DNA of 29,385 nucleotides from Cudoniella acicularis (taxonomy: Eukaryota; Ascomycota; Leotiomycetes; Helotiales; Helotiaceae): the NCBI GenBank assembly GCA_013054445.1, contig JAAMPI010000649.1, forward strand, positions 1 through 29,385, given 5' to 3'. Numbering within the stretch: position 1 is the first letter of the stretch; every line of letters starts with the position of its first letter. Positions 11,501 to 26,661 of the stretch are shown in pieces. Under the pieces are notes generated by a model that was not told the DNA's origin, searched no databases, and was given only the letters and a program-made list of their open reading frames with translations. Both the position numbers and the translations under genes were made by a program.

Positions 11501-14500
11501 GTCTGCTCCATTCAAAGCTCGAAGATATAACTGAAAACGGTAATAATACCTCTCACAAACGGAGTACTGCTTGCTGTATTGGGCCCTGGGCTTCAAGCCC
11601 TCGCGATCTCTGCTTGTACAGTACTAGAGTAAATTCCACGTAAGATAGTAATAGTCTCTAGAACCACGTATTATACCACTCATTACACTCTCCGGTGGGA
11701 TATACCAAGGGCTTGAGGAAATTTGTCTTGTGTTGCTTAGCATTGGCTGTTGACAGTTTTGATGATTAACTGGAAAGAAAGTCTTTGGCAGCACTCTAGC
11801 AGAATGGATGTCCTCACTATTATGGCGGGACGAGTTTTGTTGGAATCAGGACATGATTTATTTATGGGTTCCTTGGCAGAAAAAAGGCACTTCCTCACGA
11901 AGGGGGTGGGTAGAAGAAACAAGAAGAATCGTCAAGAAGTGGAGGACGCAAAGATTTCATTGCTTGCTACAACAGATTATTATACTGCTGAAAGATGCAA
12001 ACCGCATATGCAGCCATATGTATTCCCATTGCACCCCAGAAACCCAACCAAAGTCCATTTACTTGAGAGGAATGAAACGCGAAGAGTGGGTAGCACCAAT
12101 ACCGGGTCTTCCGTGCTTGACTGGGTGGCTGTTCAGTTGTTAGCATTCCTTCTACATCCAAGCGCCAATGGCTTTCAGGAGCAGGATATACTCACTAAGA
12201 GATCGAGAATTCTCCCAAATAATGACCGACCATCTCGGGCTTGATTTCCACCTGGTTGAACTCCTTTCCTGAGTAGATACCAATGACGCTGCCAATCATT
12301 TCTGGGACAACGATCATATTTCGCAAGTGTGTCTTGACGAGGTCTGGCTTCTCATTTGGCTTGGCCTCTTGCTTTGCCTTACGGAGCTTCTTGATGAGAC
12401 CCATGGGCTTGCGCTTCAAACCCCGGTTGAACCGACGGCGGGCACGAGCGTGGACGACATCACGGAGCTGGTCGGAGGAGAGGTCGAGAAGTCTGGGGCA
12501 AAGAATAGAGGGTTAGCTTGTCTTTTTGGAAAAAGAAAGATCCCCTTTGAATTCTTCATCGGTATGTATGGTATGGGAAGGCGTACTGGTCGAGGTCGAT
12601 GCCACGGTAAGAAAACTTTCTGAACGCTCTCTTCTTCTTGATCTCGGCAGCCTGCTCGGCATCCTGTTGTTTGAAATGTTCGTTAGCGATTGTTCTTGAA
12701 GTCTTCCTTCAACATGCGATGCGGATTCGCAGATTGGAAAAATGAGATGTATTCGGTACACACGTATTCGTCAGCCATGATTGCGGTTAAGTGACTTGAA
12801 TTCGCTTTCCGATGGTTGTCGAAAGGCGAAGTTGTTGTCAGCGTTGAGATTCAATTTTTGAAGTTTGGGGTGGAGTTTTGCGATTGAAGTTCGCCTGTCG
12901 CTTAGTCATTAGCGGGGAATCGCGGTATAGGGCAACAAGCCCCAGCCAAAAGTCTTGGCGCGGATAGAACTCAATGTACTGCATGTACCTGGGGAGTAGG
13001 TACAATATCTGGGAGCTAGGAAATCGGCTGCTCGATTTTAAGATCGATAAGTTTTAGGATACGTTCACAATTCATGTAGTGGGTTGAATATTCTTTAGAT
13101 TTCTTCGAAAATCGTAATATAATTAATGGGGATCAGTGCACCAATTAGTGCTCATCTTGAAGGTAGAAGATTGTAACCTTATCGAGTTCCCGTATCTCAG
13201 ATGTAAAACTCTCGCATAGCAATAGAAAATTGTGGAAGAAGTACGTCTTGGTTGCGCTATCTAGCATGCATAATTGACATTCCTTCATGAGAAGATTTGC
13301 AAATCCCAAACCTTGACTCCCATGACATGCAAATGACAGGTAGAGCCCGCACAACCCCTTCCCGAAGCCCTGACCACTTGTATTCGTAGATAGAGAGCAT
13401 CGAAGCCATTGCCATAGGAATTGACCGTTTAATCGAAAAGACCGAAGCCCATATCCTCGTCGGACTCTTCCTTCTCTGTGGCACCTATTAGCAAAGGAAT
13501 TCTGGATTTTGTGCAAATGGAACATACCCTCTTCTTTCTCCTCAACCTTTTCTTCCTCAGCGGCACCTCCAGCAGCAGCTCCACCAGAGGCGGCGGCAGC
13601 ACCACCACCAGATCCACCAGATGGGACTGAGGCCAGCTTGGCTGAACCTTCGGAGATCAACTGTCATTATTGTCAGCACAAGAGTCCTTCAACGAGCTTT
13701 TCTATATAATGCCATACATCTTGAATATTCTTGCCTTTAAGCTCAGAGATCAGGGTAGAGAGACGCTCGTCATCGGCTTCAATTCCAACGGACTCGAGGA
13801 CGTCTTGATGTCCTTCTCGGAAGGCGACGAGTTGCCACCGAGGGAAAGGAGGAGGTAAGCTGCGAGGTGCTTCATTTTTGCGGCTGGAAGATATACATAT
13901 CAGTGCGTGAAACTTGAATTTCGCAAAGCAATATACTCCAAGTGCTCTGTGGGAGGAAGGAAGGCCGTGGGAGAAGGACTCACATTTCGGACTGTTATGT
14001 GGAATGAACAGGAGATTCAATCAATTTAACCGCGAATTGGGCGGAGACTGAAACGTCAAGTTCTTGTGGTTGAAGTTGTAGATTTCGTGGTCAGGTCGCG
14101 ATCTTGAATTCCATATTCAAAAAGTTCGAGCGAATTTCTGTGTGGAGGGAAAACTAGCGAGCCAATCAGAACTACGCCCATTGCCTGATCACGTGCGTAC
14201 GATGCCGGGCTTTGATACTATCTTCATATGAAGGAACTTTCTACTTAAATAATTCGGGAAATAATTATTTCTATTTTGTTCATTTCTATTGGCTTATTTG
14301 ACATGCTATTAGCAGCCTTTTTATCACCAACTCCTATGCTTATGCTTGCAAAAGTCGAGAAATGCTACCGCCAATATCTCATGTCTCACCCAATAAAACG
14401 AGGAGCTAAATTTATAATGTTCATCCTCAAGGGGACGGTTCTGACTTTATTTTAGACCGTAATGCAATGTGATCATCCTGATAAGCAGTCAGCTTTCGAA

Positions 14501-17500
14501 ATAAATACTAGAATCCGGTAATATCACTCACTTCAGCCTTTCGCTTTCCCAAAACAGGTTCAGGTGTGCCTCTCTTGGCCAAATTACTAGAATCTTTTGT
14601 CGCCTCTGCATAACAACTAGCATGATATATCCTGTCTCCGATTTTCCTCGCATCCATCCAAACAAACTCTTGTGCTTCATCAAGCCACTTCATTTCGAAC
14701 TTCTCTTGGCAGATGGGGCAAAGACTACTGGCAAGTGCTGGATCATCCGGGACTGCTAAATATTGCAGCTTAGGCTTGCTTACGACACTAGAACCACTAA
14801 TACCAGAGCTATTCAAATTCTCACTGTTGTGTAGATTCTGATCATCTTCCACTTCACGAGACTTGATCCAATCCTAAAAACAGGTTAGAAGCTGTCATAA
14901 ATTATAGCAGAATGACTTACCATCTCATCCACATACCAGCTCCGATGCTGGCCCCTCTTCTCTGCCTCTGCCATACGTTGGTGGACACGGAAGTGCCAGT
15001 CCATGTGGGCAGTTTTCTTCTTTCTACCCTCTTCGTCTGATTGAAAGCGCCGTCCACATTGAGTACAAGGTGCTCCAAGCTTCTCATAGAGACTCGATAT
15101 CAGATGTGGTCGTGGACTACGTAAATAAGCTTTTGAAACTCAATAAATTAAGGGAAACTTACATCTTTAAAGAAGCTGGCTTCAGAACAACATCATTTGG
15201 TATGTCTGCCAATGGCGTCCTAGAAGTTGGGGGTGTATTTAGGAATGGAGGCGGGAATCCGGGAGGCAAAGTACCCGGCAAAGGAACAACAGGCGTAGGA
15301 GTACTGGCGGGTGCAGGTGTTCCAGGCAGCATACCTGCAGCACGTAGTCTTTCAAGTAGCGAATTTGGGTCTGTCACTGGGGTGGAAGATTGTGCTGGAA
15401 TTTGAACTGGGTTGTAGGTGCGGCTCTGAACTTGTTGCGGTGAGCGAATGGGGGCTGGGGCCTGAGCAGGAGGCGCCGGTTGTGGTGTTGAAGACTGTCT
15501 TGCTAATAAAGCTGCAAGAGCCCCCGGTCCCAAAATCGAACTCAACGATGGCTGCTGAGCAGGAGGTTGATTCATGGGAGCGGTCGCTGCTACGGGAGTC
15601 GACTGTTTAATGATGGGGAGACTTTGGGCTTTAGGCGATGCTTTTGAAGCTTTAGACAACTCTGTAACTTGGTCTTTAATGAGAGCTATTTGATCAGGTG
15701 GAAGCTTTTGGCTCTGCAAAATAGTTTGCAGGTCAAGCAATGCCTTCAGTCTCTTTTGTATACTGCTATCGTATGGATTCTGAGCGAAGTCCGCCTTTGA
15801 AGTGGTAATCAAATTTGCCACATCGTTATTCAACGTGTCTATGCTATTCTCAGTAGCAGCACCATATCCCTGTGGCTGTGGTTGTTGCCACGACGAGGAG
15901 CCTGTATTCTGCTGAGGGTATTGTTGAGGTGATGGCCGCTATACAAAGGTCAGCATGCATGTCAACTCAAGCTAATTGGATACTCACTGGTGGCAGTCCA
16001 TATTGTTGATTAGCATTTGGTTGACCGGGGTATTGTTGGCCATTTATAGACGGAGGATACTGAGGTTGGTTATATGTCGGGGGATATCCTGGAACAGCCT
16101 GCGGTGGTTGTTGCCGGTACGCATTTGGCGGGGTTACAGTTTCACGGTAGGAAGCTGGAGGAGCCACGGGACGTCCGCGGCCCATAAGTTGTTGCTGGCT
16201 TCGCATGTGTTCCTGATGAGATTGTATAGCAGATGTTCTTGCTTTGATTAATGCATTCTCAATGGGACTTGTGACGTCCCGTGGGAATACTGGCCGTGTA
16301 TCCAAAGCACCGGGTACCGGCTCCTTCCAGGTCTTCAGCATTTCATCCATCTTCCTCCTCACATTATTATCCACCAGGGCATAAGCTTCCATAAAAGTCG
16401 AGTAAAGTCCGCGGGAGAGGAAGATTGTGTAAGGTGTTCCAACATTTTTGACGACAGAATCGAGGACATAGAAAGCAGGAAGCTTCTTTTGGGGCGAAGT
16501 CTGACAAAGCGTAAGTAAAGGAGCTAGGCAATTTACGAGACAATTTAAGCACGCGAACAAGTATATGATACTAGAAAGTCTAGTAAAAAGGAAAGAAAAA
16601 TTTCCCTACCTGCTTGATATGGTTCTTCAGAGCCTCTGAAATGGTGTATGCATGCTCTGTATTCTCCCTTGCGATGACTGTTAAATTGCTGATTTCATAT
16701 CGCGAGTTCATGGTCAAATCTTCAAGCGCCCTCCTGTAATCCTCCGCCACATCATCAGAAGTCTCGGAAGTCATCATGGGCTAAGTGGAAGCCGAAGAAA
16801 GTGCAACTGCTTGTGAGAGGTGAGAAGATCTGGGCAAGGGTTTCCACAATGAAAATGTCTTTGTCTCTGGATCCACCAAGCGATTGAAAATCCAAGAGAA
16901 GAGAGCGTTTCAACAGCGGCTAACTAGATCCATGCAAAAGCATTCAACTCAGAGAGAACAAGAAGTGTGTATTTGATGACTGCCAGTCCACCTGATGGCC
17001 ACCTCGCCTTCAACTCTGCGTTTGTCAATCGGTTCAGCCTCGTGCTCTCCGCCCACCTTCCTTTGCGCAGCCCCAGAACCCCAGTATGTAGAAAGATTGC
17101 ACGCCAGGGAATGTCGATGAAAGGATGGTCTGTTCCGTCGTGATTGTTACCTTTGATGTCGTGGGGGCTGCTGTTGCGGCGGCAGCTTCGGTGTGGTGGA
17201 GAGAAAGTTGATGTTCGGAAAAGGACTCTGGGAGAGATGGGAGGCTCCGAAGCCAAACAAAGAGGCGCTGCGCTCCGGTCCGAATCCAGCTTAGCGTGAA
17301 TGGTAAGCTTATCACGTGTCAGGCTATCTAGGTATTGTAAGTCTGGAGGCGCTACGGAGTAATCCGTACCCCAGACGCAACAGCGTCATTGAAACCCCAG
17401 TTGTTGATCGGTCCTTCACCTCTCCTCCTCATTCACACATCTCCAGCATACATAGAGCCGAACCACATCGCATAGATATCGACTTAAACATCAAAAATTA

Positions 17501-20500
17501 GACACATCATGAAGTTCTCCATACTCTCCGTCCTTGCGCTTGCCGCCGTGGTCCTTGCCACCACCATGCCACAGAAGGCTGTGATCGTTTCGTATCCAGA
17601 TGACACTCCCGACTCAATAATCACGCAGGCCATGGATGCTGTGCGAGAGGCTGGAGGTCTCATCACCCATGAATACAAACTCATCAAGTATGGCCGCTGT
17701 TCTTTCCCTAGAGTCTTACTGACGGAAGAAAGGGGTTTTGCTTGTAAGGCGCCAGCCAAAATTCTACAACAAGTCCAGACTTGGGGCAACGACTATCACG
17801 CCGTAATCGAAGAGGACCAAATGGTGTCGGCTTATGGATCTGGCTCGTAATCCAGGTCTCCCGATCGACGAGAAAGATATTGTACAAATACATTCGTATT
17901 GAGGTTAGAATGGACTGGTTGGTGTTTTTGGAACTCGTCCATTTTTGGGGTTTGTTCATACGGGGCGCATGGTTTATGTTGAAGTGGGCATGACGAACGG
18001 AATCATCGGCGGCGTATCACGGGCTTGCGTGAACCAATTTACCAAATGGAACACATGTATATTGCACAGAGCTTTGCAACTTTCGGAGACTGTTTAATGA
18101 CAGGAGAGAGGGACAGCGACTGGAACCGCTTCCTGGCCCGGTCCTCAGTTTATACATCATTCTTGTCATTTCAAGCTACCCCTGAAACGGGATTTCTTGG
18201 TCTTTGACACTTGACAAGTGTTGCTGTATTGGCGGAGGCTTTGCTCTCTTCAAAGGAACGAAAAGCCTAACTGGCTCCTCTATCCTGGACTCATGTTGAG
18301 GTTTGCTGTTAACAGAGCGAACAAAACAGGCAAACGGGAGCTTCCTTTCATTTCCTACTCACCCATTGCTAGACATTTCTCTGAGACATTACCTGTTTTA
18401 TGCAATGCGTGATGTCATTATTTATCACTGAAGAATCGATTACTACTATCCCCTCCCCGGTTCAGTTGTTAGTTCTATCACCAGATTTTGCTGGGCCCAC
18501 CGACAGCTGAACCGGGGGGGGGGGGGGGGGGGGGATAGCATGTTTGCGAGGAACAATGTGTATAAAAAAATGGCGCTAATAAAACTGCGAATGAACAAAA
18601 AAAAATAAGTTGTGTACCTCCATGCAGAACAGTCTTTCGGGTGCAACAAGTGCAACAAGTGCAACTAGTGCATTGTGAAAGACGGTTGACAAAGAGGCCC
18701 GAGCCTCGCCCGTCGCGTCGCCAGCAGTCCCTAGCTAAATCGCGACCTAGATTTCGACTCGAACAGTGAAACAGTCTGGCATAAATTGCGTTGCACACCC
18801 TGCTGTTCAACATGCGATACAGTCTTTGAACCTCGTATTTAAATGTCTCTTCTTTGTAGAATATACCATCTTCATTCCTCCGAGTTAGATAACTGCACCA
18901 CGCATGTAAAGTACCACGGACAACCTCTGCAATCCATCACATCATGTCTTACACACGCGAGGAAGACGCTCTCCTTAAATGGGTATGTTACACTCCCAAA
19001 CCCCTTCCTTTTAGACTTGCAGTGCTTTTGCTAACATTTTGCGCAGGTGAACACATTTCCCATTGATTACAGCGTCGAAACTGTGGCAGATCTGACAGAC
19101 GGTCGGATCTTGAATCGAATACTAGGTAAGCTGGCAAAAGAAACTCCATCCCATCCCCAAAACGTCTTTATTTTCTAATGCTAATATTTTATTATGACAG
19201 AGGAGTTCAATCCCCAATACGCCGTTCGCGACCTCGACAAGAACACAGCCACTACAAAATGGTTGAGCAACAAGCAGAGTCTGGAGTCGATTTACAAGGC
19301 TCTGAATCGATATGTTGGCGAATGCTGTCCAGAAGTCGATGTCACCAATGTAGCGACGCCCGATTTCAGCTCCATAGCGGAGAAGGATGACCCTAAAGAA
19401 ACAGCCAAATTCCTCATTCTGTTCTTACTCGCAGCCTTCAATGGCCCCAACCCTTCGAAATATAACGAGATGACGGAACGGCTGGACTTGGAAGCAAAAG
19501 ATACCATTCAAGTGATGTCTAGAGGGGTATGTCTCCTAATAGATAGGCTTTGGAGAACCCATACTGAATTCATGTTGCAGTTACAAGCCATGCTCCTGAA
19601 ACCTGAAAGTGCCAACGCCAATGATTCCGGTACTCTATCAACAGGAAATGGAGACGAGATCCTCGAATTGGAAGAAAAACTGGCCAGGACGAACAAGGAG
19701 TTGGCTGATATGAAAAAGAGAAGTGCGGATCTACAGACCCGGAATGATCATTTGAATATCAAGAACGACGACCTGAAGGAACAACTCCACAAGGTGACAC
19801 TTGAAAAGGAAGCTCTCGAGAAATCCCATGGCGGTGACCATACCGGTGTAATTAACGATTTGAAAAAACGGATTCGTGATGACGAAAATCTCATCGAGCG
19901 ACAAGAACAGCAACTAGATGATGATCGCGTCCTCAAGGCAAATCAAGAGAGGGAACTCAGAGACCTACGGCCTGCTGCTCAAGCATTGTTAAGTCTCCAG
20001 GATGAGTATCAAGTCCTCAAAGCCCAAAAAGAGGAACTCTCAAAGAAAGCCAATACCGCAGATAATTTCAAAAAGCAGATCGAGTCTCTTTCTGATGTCA
20101 AAGAAACCAACACGCGGCTTCGAGAGCAAATCGATACACTGGAAAGCAATCAGAAGGATTACGATGAGAAAACTTTGGAGAATCAAAAATTGAGGGCTTC
20201 CGAGACCCTTAGTCGACAAAAATACCATACTGCTCTCGAGGCCAATAACGTCATGACAAGCGAGCTGAATCTATTTAGGCAGCAGAACAGGGAGTTAACG
20301 GACCAGATCAACGTGCTGAAGCACCAGATCAATAAGGATGAGGAAATAATCAACTCACTCCAAGAAGACAAGCACATCAACAACTCTTTCCCAAGTCCAG
20401 GGTCTCCTCCATCACCATCCATGAGGGCAGCTCCTTTGAATCTTCAAGAAGAGCTAGAGAGGAGTAATGAGCATACTAACTACCCACTCAAGATTCAGAG

Positions 20501-23500
20501 ACTCGAGACTGAACTCGCACTTCTCAAGAGCAACACGGCGGGAACCACAAACACAAATCTCCGTCTAGATCTTGATGAGTCTGACAGAGCAAAGAAGAGA
20601 CTCGAAGAGAACCTTCAGGAACTGGAAGAGAAATACATCATTGGACAGAACCAATTGGATGCACTAATAAGCAAACTGGCCAATGAAAAGTTAGTTTCTG
20701 TTCTCAATTTGGGAGATTACACACTGCTCACAAATGAATTTAACAGGGATGAAGCGATCGCTACTACCCGAAAGGCGTACCAGGAGACAAAATCAGAGCT
20801 TGTCTTGACCAAAGCTAAACTTGCCGAAGCCGAAACCGAACTGACTAAAGTAACTCGAGAATTGCTTGCGGCTAGGGCAGATCTAAGCGCGATAGATCAA
20901 GAGGAGATGGTGGCTCTCGAAAATCTAAAGGCTACAAACGAGAGCATAACAACATCCCTCCAGAGCGACTTGCTGAGCCTCCAAGCCAAACTGAAAAATT
21001 CGACTATTGATTATGAGCAACAGAGAACACATCTAGTCAAGGTCCTTCTGGAAAAGGACGAGCTTCGGCAGGATCTTGAAGCTCTCAGGGTTGGGGGGAA
21101 TGTTAAGGCTGCAGAGGGGAACGATCCATCTCAATCAGCTATACAATCATCAAAAGAGGTAAGTTCAGACAAAGAGATGCGGGGGCAAGGTCCTCCGCAG
21201 AGCACCAGTAAAATCTGGAGACTCCCCCTAACTTCACTATTTTCAAACCCACAAAGGCCAGCGTCCCTAGCGCCAGTAGTCGAAAGAAATGGCGCTACTC
21301 ATCAGTTGGGAGGAGCTGCCGGGTCACAGCAGGCGTTAGATGAAGCTTCTATGGAAGAACTCGAACGAGAACGCGCTGCCCTAGGAAAGGGACACTGAAG
21401 CAACCTCTTGTTGATCTCAGACTCAACGCTCCTCCCATATTTCTCTTCAACGGAAACCCGCCCAGAATTGTCTTTCATTCTCGTATGAAAATTAGTTTCA
21501 CTTAGACTGACAAATTCAGCAGCAGATCGAGAAGCAAGAGAAGGTTATCAAGGATCTTCAAAGAAGAATCAAAATTGCCGAAGAAGGAGGTGCCGATGCG
21601 AATTAAGGTACGATGCCCATTTTTTTGGTCCCTAGCACTTACAATCCAAAATAATGTAACACCAAATACAACTAATTTTCCTGATCCTATCCCCTCTTTC
21701 ATTTTCATTTTCGTGCTTTGTGTTGAAAGATCCTTGAGTGACACGCCTTCTGCGATTCCAACTAACAATTTTGATCAGGCGGCGAACGAAAATATGATCA
21801 AAAATCTCGCACGGGAAAACGCTCTTATTGCCAGCGCCTGGTATGATCTCACTAGTCGATTGCAGAGCAACCATGTAGTATTGCAGAGGAGGCAGGATGC
21901 CCCAAAGAGTTGGTTGAATAAGCAAAGGCAAATCGTCAACGCCATCCCCAGACGATAAGGGGCGATAGCGCTGTATCTTATCAAAGGAGCCAGGTTCGGA
22001 ATATGATATCCACGTATGCATTGGGAGGAGCAATTAATATGAGCGGTTCATTGATCTGCATTTATGGGTGGATGGCATTCTGGGACTAGACGGAGGAGCA
22101 TTTTGTTATAGACTAAGGTCTGTAGGAATATGGGGGAGAGATCCAGCTTGTATGAACTTGCGTATACCCTTTTTAGATAGCATTCATACTTAATTGAAGA
22201 CAATTTCATTTTCTGGTAGCAACGAGAGTTCGTTTGCAGTTTTATTGCTACATGACCAATATCCCTCGATGAACAGTCTGAGTTGATATACTCAACGCTG
22301 TGTAACTGAGAAGCTGGTGAAGTATGGCTAGAACAAGGAGAGTAAGGATATGGGTCCGGAGGAATCCTTCGCAGCAAAGGAGAAGCTGCGAATTTCGAGA
22401 GGAAACCAAGCTACCTTGGCACTTTCGTTTTCTTGAAATCGAGTTCTGTTGATCTATGGCAAGGTATTTCAAATAATTTTTAGTTCAGTCGAGTTCAGTG
22501 CAGAAAAAACAAAGTCTCACGGGCCGAGCCTTGGTAACATCGGCCTGCTGGTGCTGCTGCAAAGTGCGAACCCCCTTTTCTTAACATGAGCCGCCAGGAC
22601 GACTAGGGGGTAGTGTAACTGCGAACGTTTTTGTGGGGGAAGGGCATTGCCATATCCGTATTATCCGCGAGTCTCCAAAGTTCTAGGTTCGCTGTTGTTT
22701 CTTTCACGGTATTTCATAGATCGAGATGCCGATCTGTAACGCATTTGCTCGATGTACATACACATAAATCCAATCTGGTAGGTGGTCTGATGTTCAGGCT
22801 CTTCATGCAAGTGATCGTTGGAAATGTTATCTTCCATCCTAGTAGTATTATCTTCCATGCCGTCACCAGATTACGGCCTTCTTCCTTGTCAGTAGCCAAG
22901 ACGCCAATTCAAGAAAATGTCTCATCGAGCAAGTCCATTGATACTTCTCCAAAAATCAACGCCACCGTTCTCTAAACCTATCACCGTCTTCCCTCACTCA
23001 TTCTATTCCATTATCAATAATTGACAAATGAAACCGAACTCCTCTTTTCCCCCCAGTAGTTGCCCGTTCCTTACCCGCTATTGTTGCCCATGACTCGCAG
23101 GACCCCTATTCCCTCATATTACACGTACCACCCATTCACCGCGGTACCGGTACGCACGCATCTCTAGATCCGTTCCCGTGTACTCGATCAACACGGCCCT
23201 AATCAGCACCGCCCTTCTATCCAATCAAGACGTCCCGACACACACCTTTGTTCGCAGAAAGCTCGATTCACGATCTGAATAAGGCGGAATGCGGTTCCGA
23301 TGCGAAGTGCAACGAAATCGGATGTTTTTTTTGTTGCTCTGCTTTCTTTTGTCTAATTTGGGGAGGCTTTGGGATGTGGTGGGGAATAATGGGATGAGGT
23401 GGGACGGGGATGGGGATGGGAGGCTGGAAGGTGATCCGTCTCCCCGCTGTGTGGAGGGTTGGCCAGAACGGTCCATGATGTGCATTCATTGCTTGGATGT

Positions 23501-25893
23501 TGGACGTGGGGATATTTGTTGGATTTGATTCCGTTTCTCCGCTGAGAGGTGTATTTGGCCAATAGAATGTGGCACTTGAAGGTGCTGGAAGAATTACTGA
23601 CTGGAAAGGGAATCTAAGCTATGAAATGGATGAAGAACTATATTTTGATCACTCCTAATAATGGCTCACATAACAGAGTAATTTATCTGCAAGATGTGAA
23701 AACAAATTGGGGAAATACAGGGTATTGGCTGTTTAATATCCCGAGGTATATATATCTTCACACGATTTTAAGGGGGAGGGGAAAATTGTGGCAAACATGT
23801 TTATGACTAGAATGACTTAAACTTTGGCAGCAAATATTCGAAGTTCCACTCAAAAGACCGTAGCTAAACAATCCCAAGTGAAGGGTTAAGCCCCCACTCA
23901 AAATTGATAAATTAGCCACGGTTTCTGAGACATTCAGATCGATAAAACGGTCACACTCTCGTGTAGAGACAAAGCGGGGTAGGAATGCTTTAATTCGTAA
24001 GCGGTTCAAAGTAATCCACAGTAGCTGAGATATTGAGGATAAGGAAGTCGTACTGATACTTGGGGAAGCTGGGGAAGAGGGGGGCCAAACTTATAAGTGG
24101 AAGCAGGAAAATTTGAGCTATGAACCCCGCTTTCCATTGCGATATTGACAACACTACCTATGAAACATGCATTTCCCTTTTTCATAGAAGATATGAACCC
24201 TTTTTGAAAACGCCAGCGTGAGCTAGTTATCCCCCAATAAAGCAGTAACAATCCATTCTATCCTCCCTGACTCCAAGAAAACAGGACAAGAATTCTCGTA
24301 AGTCAAGGCATCATATCATTTCATCCAAAGAATATCAAATACCATGTCCCCATTTCTCATCTTTGAAGATCCCGTATGGACTTTGGAAATAGCCGTTATC
24401 GCCGGCATCAAGTAATGCAAGTCTCATTTCAATAGCTGAGGGTCGAATATCCTATGTTCGCTGTCAGCATTCAGATGCCAATACCTGTTTAACAGTGAAC
24501 TCACAGCGTTCCTCAAACAATCAAACCGCTCTTTCAAAAGACCAACAATATCCTCTGACTTCCATCTCTCCTGAGTTTCCTCATGACGTGGGACACGACC
24601 TTTCTTATCCAAAGGGGCATGAGTTGCAAGATATGCAATAAACTTGTCATGAATTATGCCCCATTGCGGCGGCAGCATAAGACAAGACGGGACCTTCTGA
24701 AGCACGATTTCCGAACCAGTGCCGCGACCAGAGTAGCCTGACTTCTGCCAAGGATTGGCATATCCATCTTTGTGGTGAGCAGCTGTGCTCTGCGGCATCA
24801 GAGTCAGTATGTCGGGGTCGACAGCGTGTTGGAGGATTGGAACACGAATGAGAGGGGTTTTGTTCTTCGAGATGTCCTTTCGTGCTGTCTTGGTGGGTGG
24901 TGCTGCTGGTGTGGAGGTCGTACTGTTGGTATCTAGCTTTGTAATCCCCTGGCACTTGTGTTAGTATAGGTAACGTCAATGGTACGAACTGCGGTTGCTC
25001 AAAAGGGCAGTTCGGCTGTCAAGAGGCAAAAATGAGTATATATACCTTTTTACTCCAGTTCCTGTTGTTCGGGTTCATGTTCGTTGAATGGATTGGCACT
25101 GAGTAGCGGTTTTTCTCATCTTCTGTGGGGTTGAAGTACTCCTGCCGAGAGATAATGTTGACAGCTTCGCTTCGTACGTTCGGAGTGAGTTTAGTTGAGG
25201 TGGCTGTGTTGGTTTGAGAAGACATTTGAGGAGCTCCAAGTAATGGACTCTGTGTGCCGGTTGATTCGATAGTTGTAAATGAAAAACAGAGTGAATATAA
25301 ATGTACCGAGCGCGTATAAGGAGAAGGACCGCCGAGACAAACGTATGTATAATAAAGGAGAAGATTTATCTTTCTTCAACGTTGCTTCACTCACATTTCG
25401 AAGTTCAATACTCTTGAGAAACAGGACTGACTCCCTTTTATTTTCTTTGGCAGGGTAACGTTGCGGAAACTCCGCAAGGCGGCGCCATCCGGAGACATGC
25501 TGAAGTGGGAATGTATCAAAATCGAAGGAAACAGGACATATTTGTTACACCCTCGGCGGCTTCTTGCATGCTGTACGCATCTATGGAAACAGACATCTAC
25601 GAGATCTGCAGAGGTCGGTAGCAGGCTTCCCCATATTATTCTGCAAGGCAAGATACATGAACTGGACAGGGGTTGGACTTGAGTGTAAATAAGGCATTAA
25701 TTTTCTTTGATGCATTTTACACGAAAATTAATGTGTATAGTACATACAATCCTCGGAAATAGGCATGTGTAAGTGGTGGTACAGTCATCCGCCCTTTTCG
25801 AAGTGATGCAACCACATATGCCCACTCACTTGGCCAATAACCATAACTTTTGAGATCTATGCAAATCTGGGCTAGCACAAAAGCTGAAGCTTA

Positions 25894-26394
<501 letters not shown>

Positions 26395-26397
26395 CTA

Positions 26398-26661
<264 letters not shown>
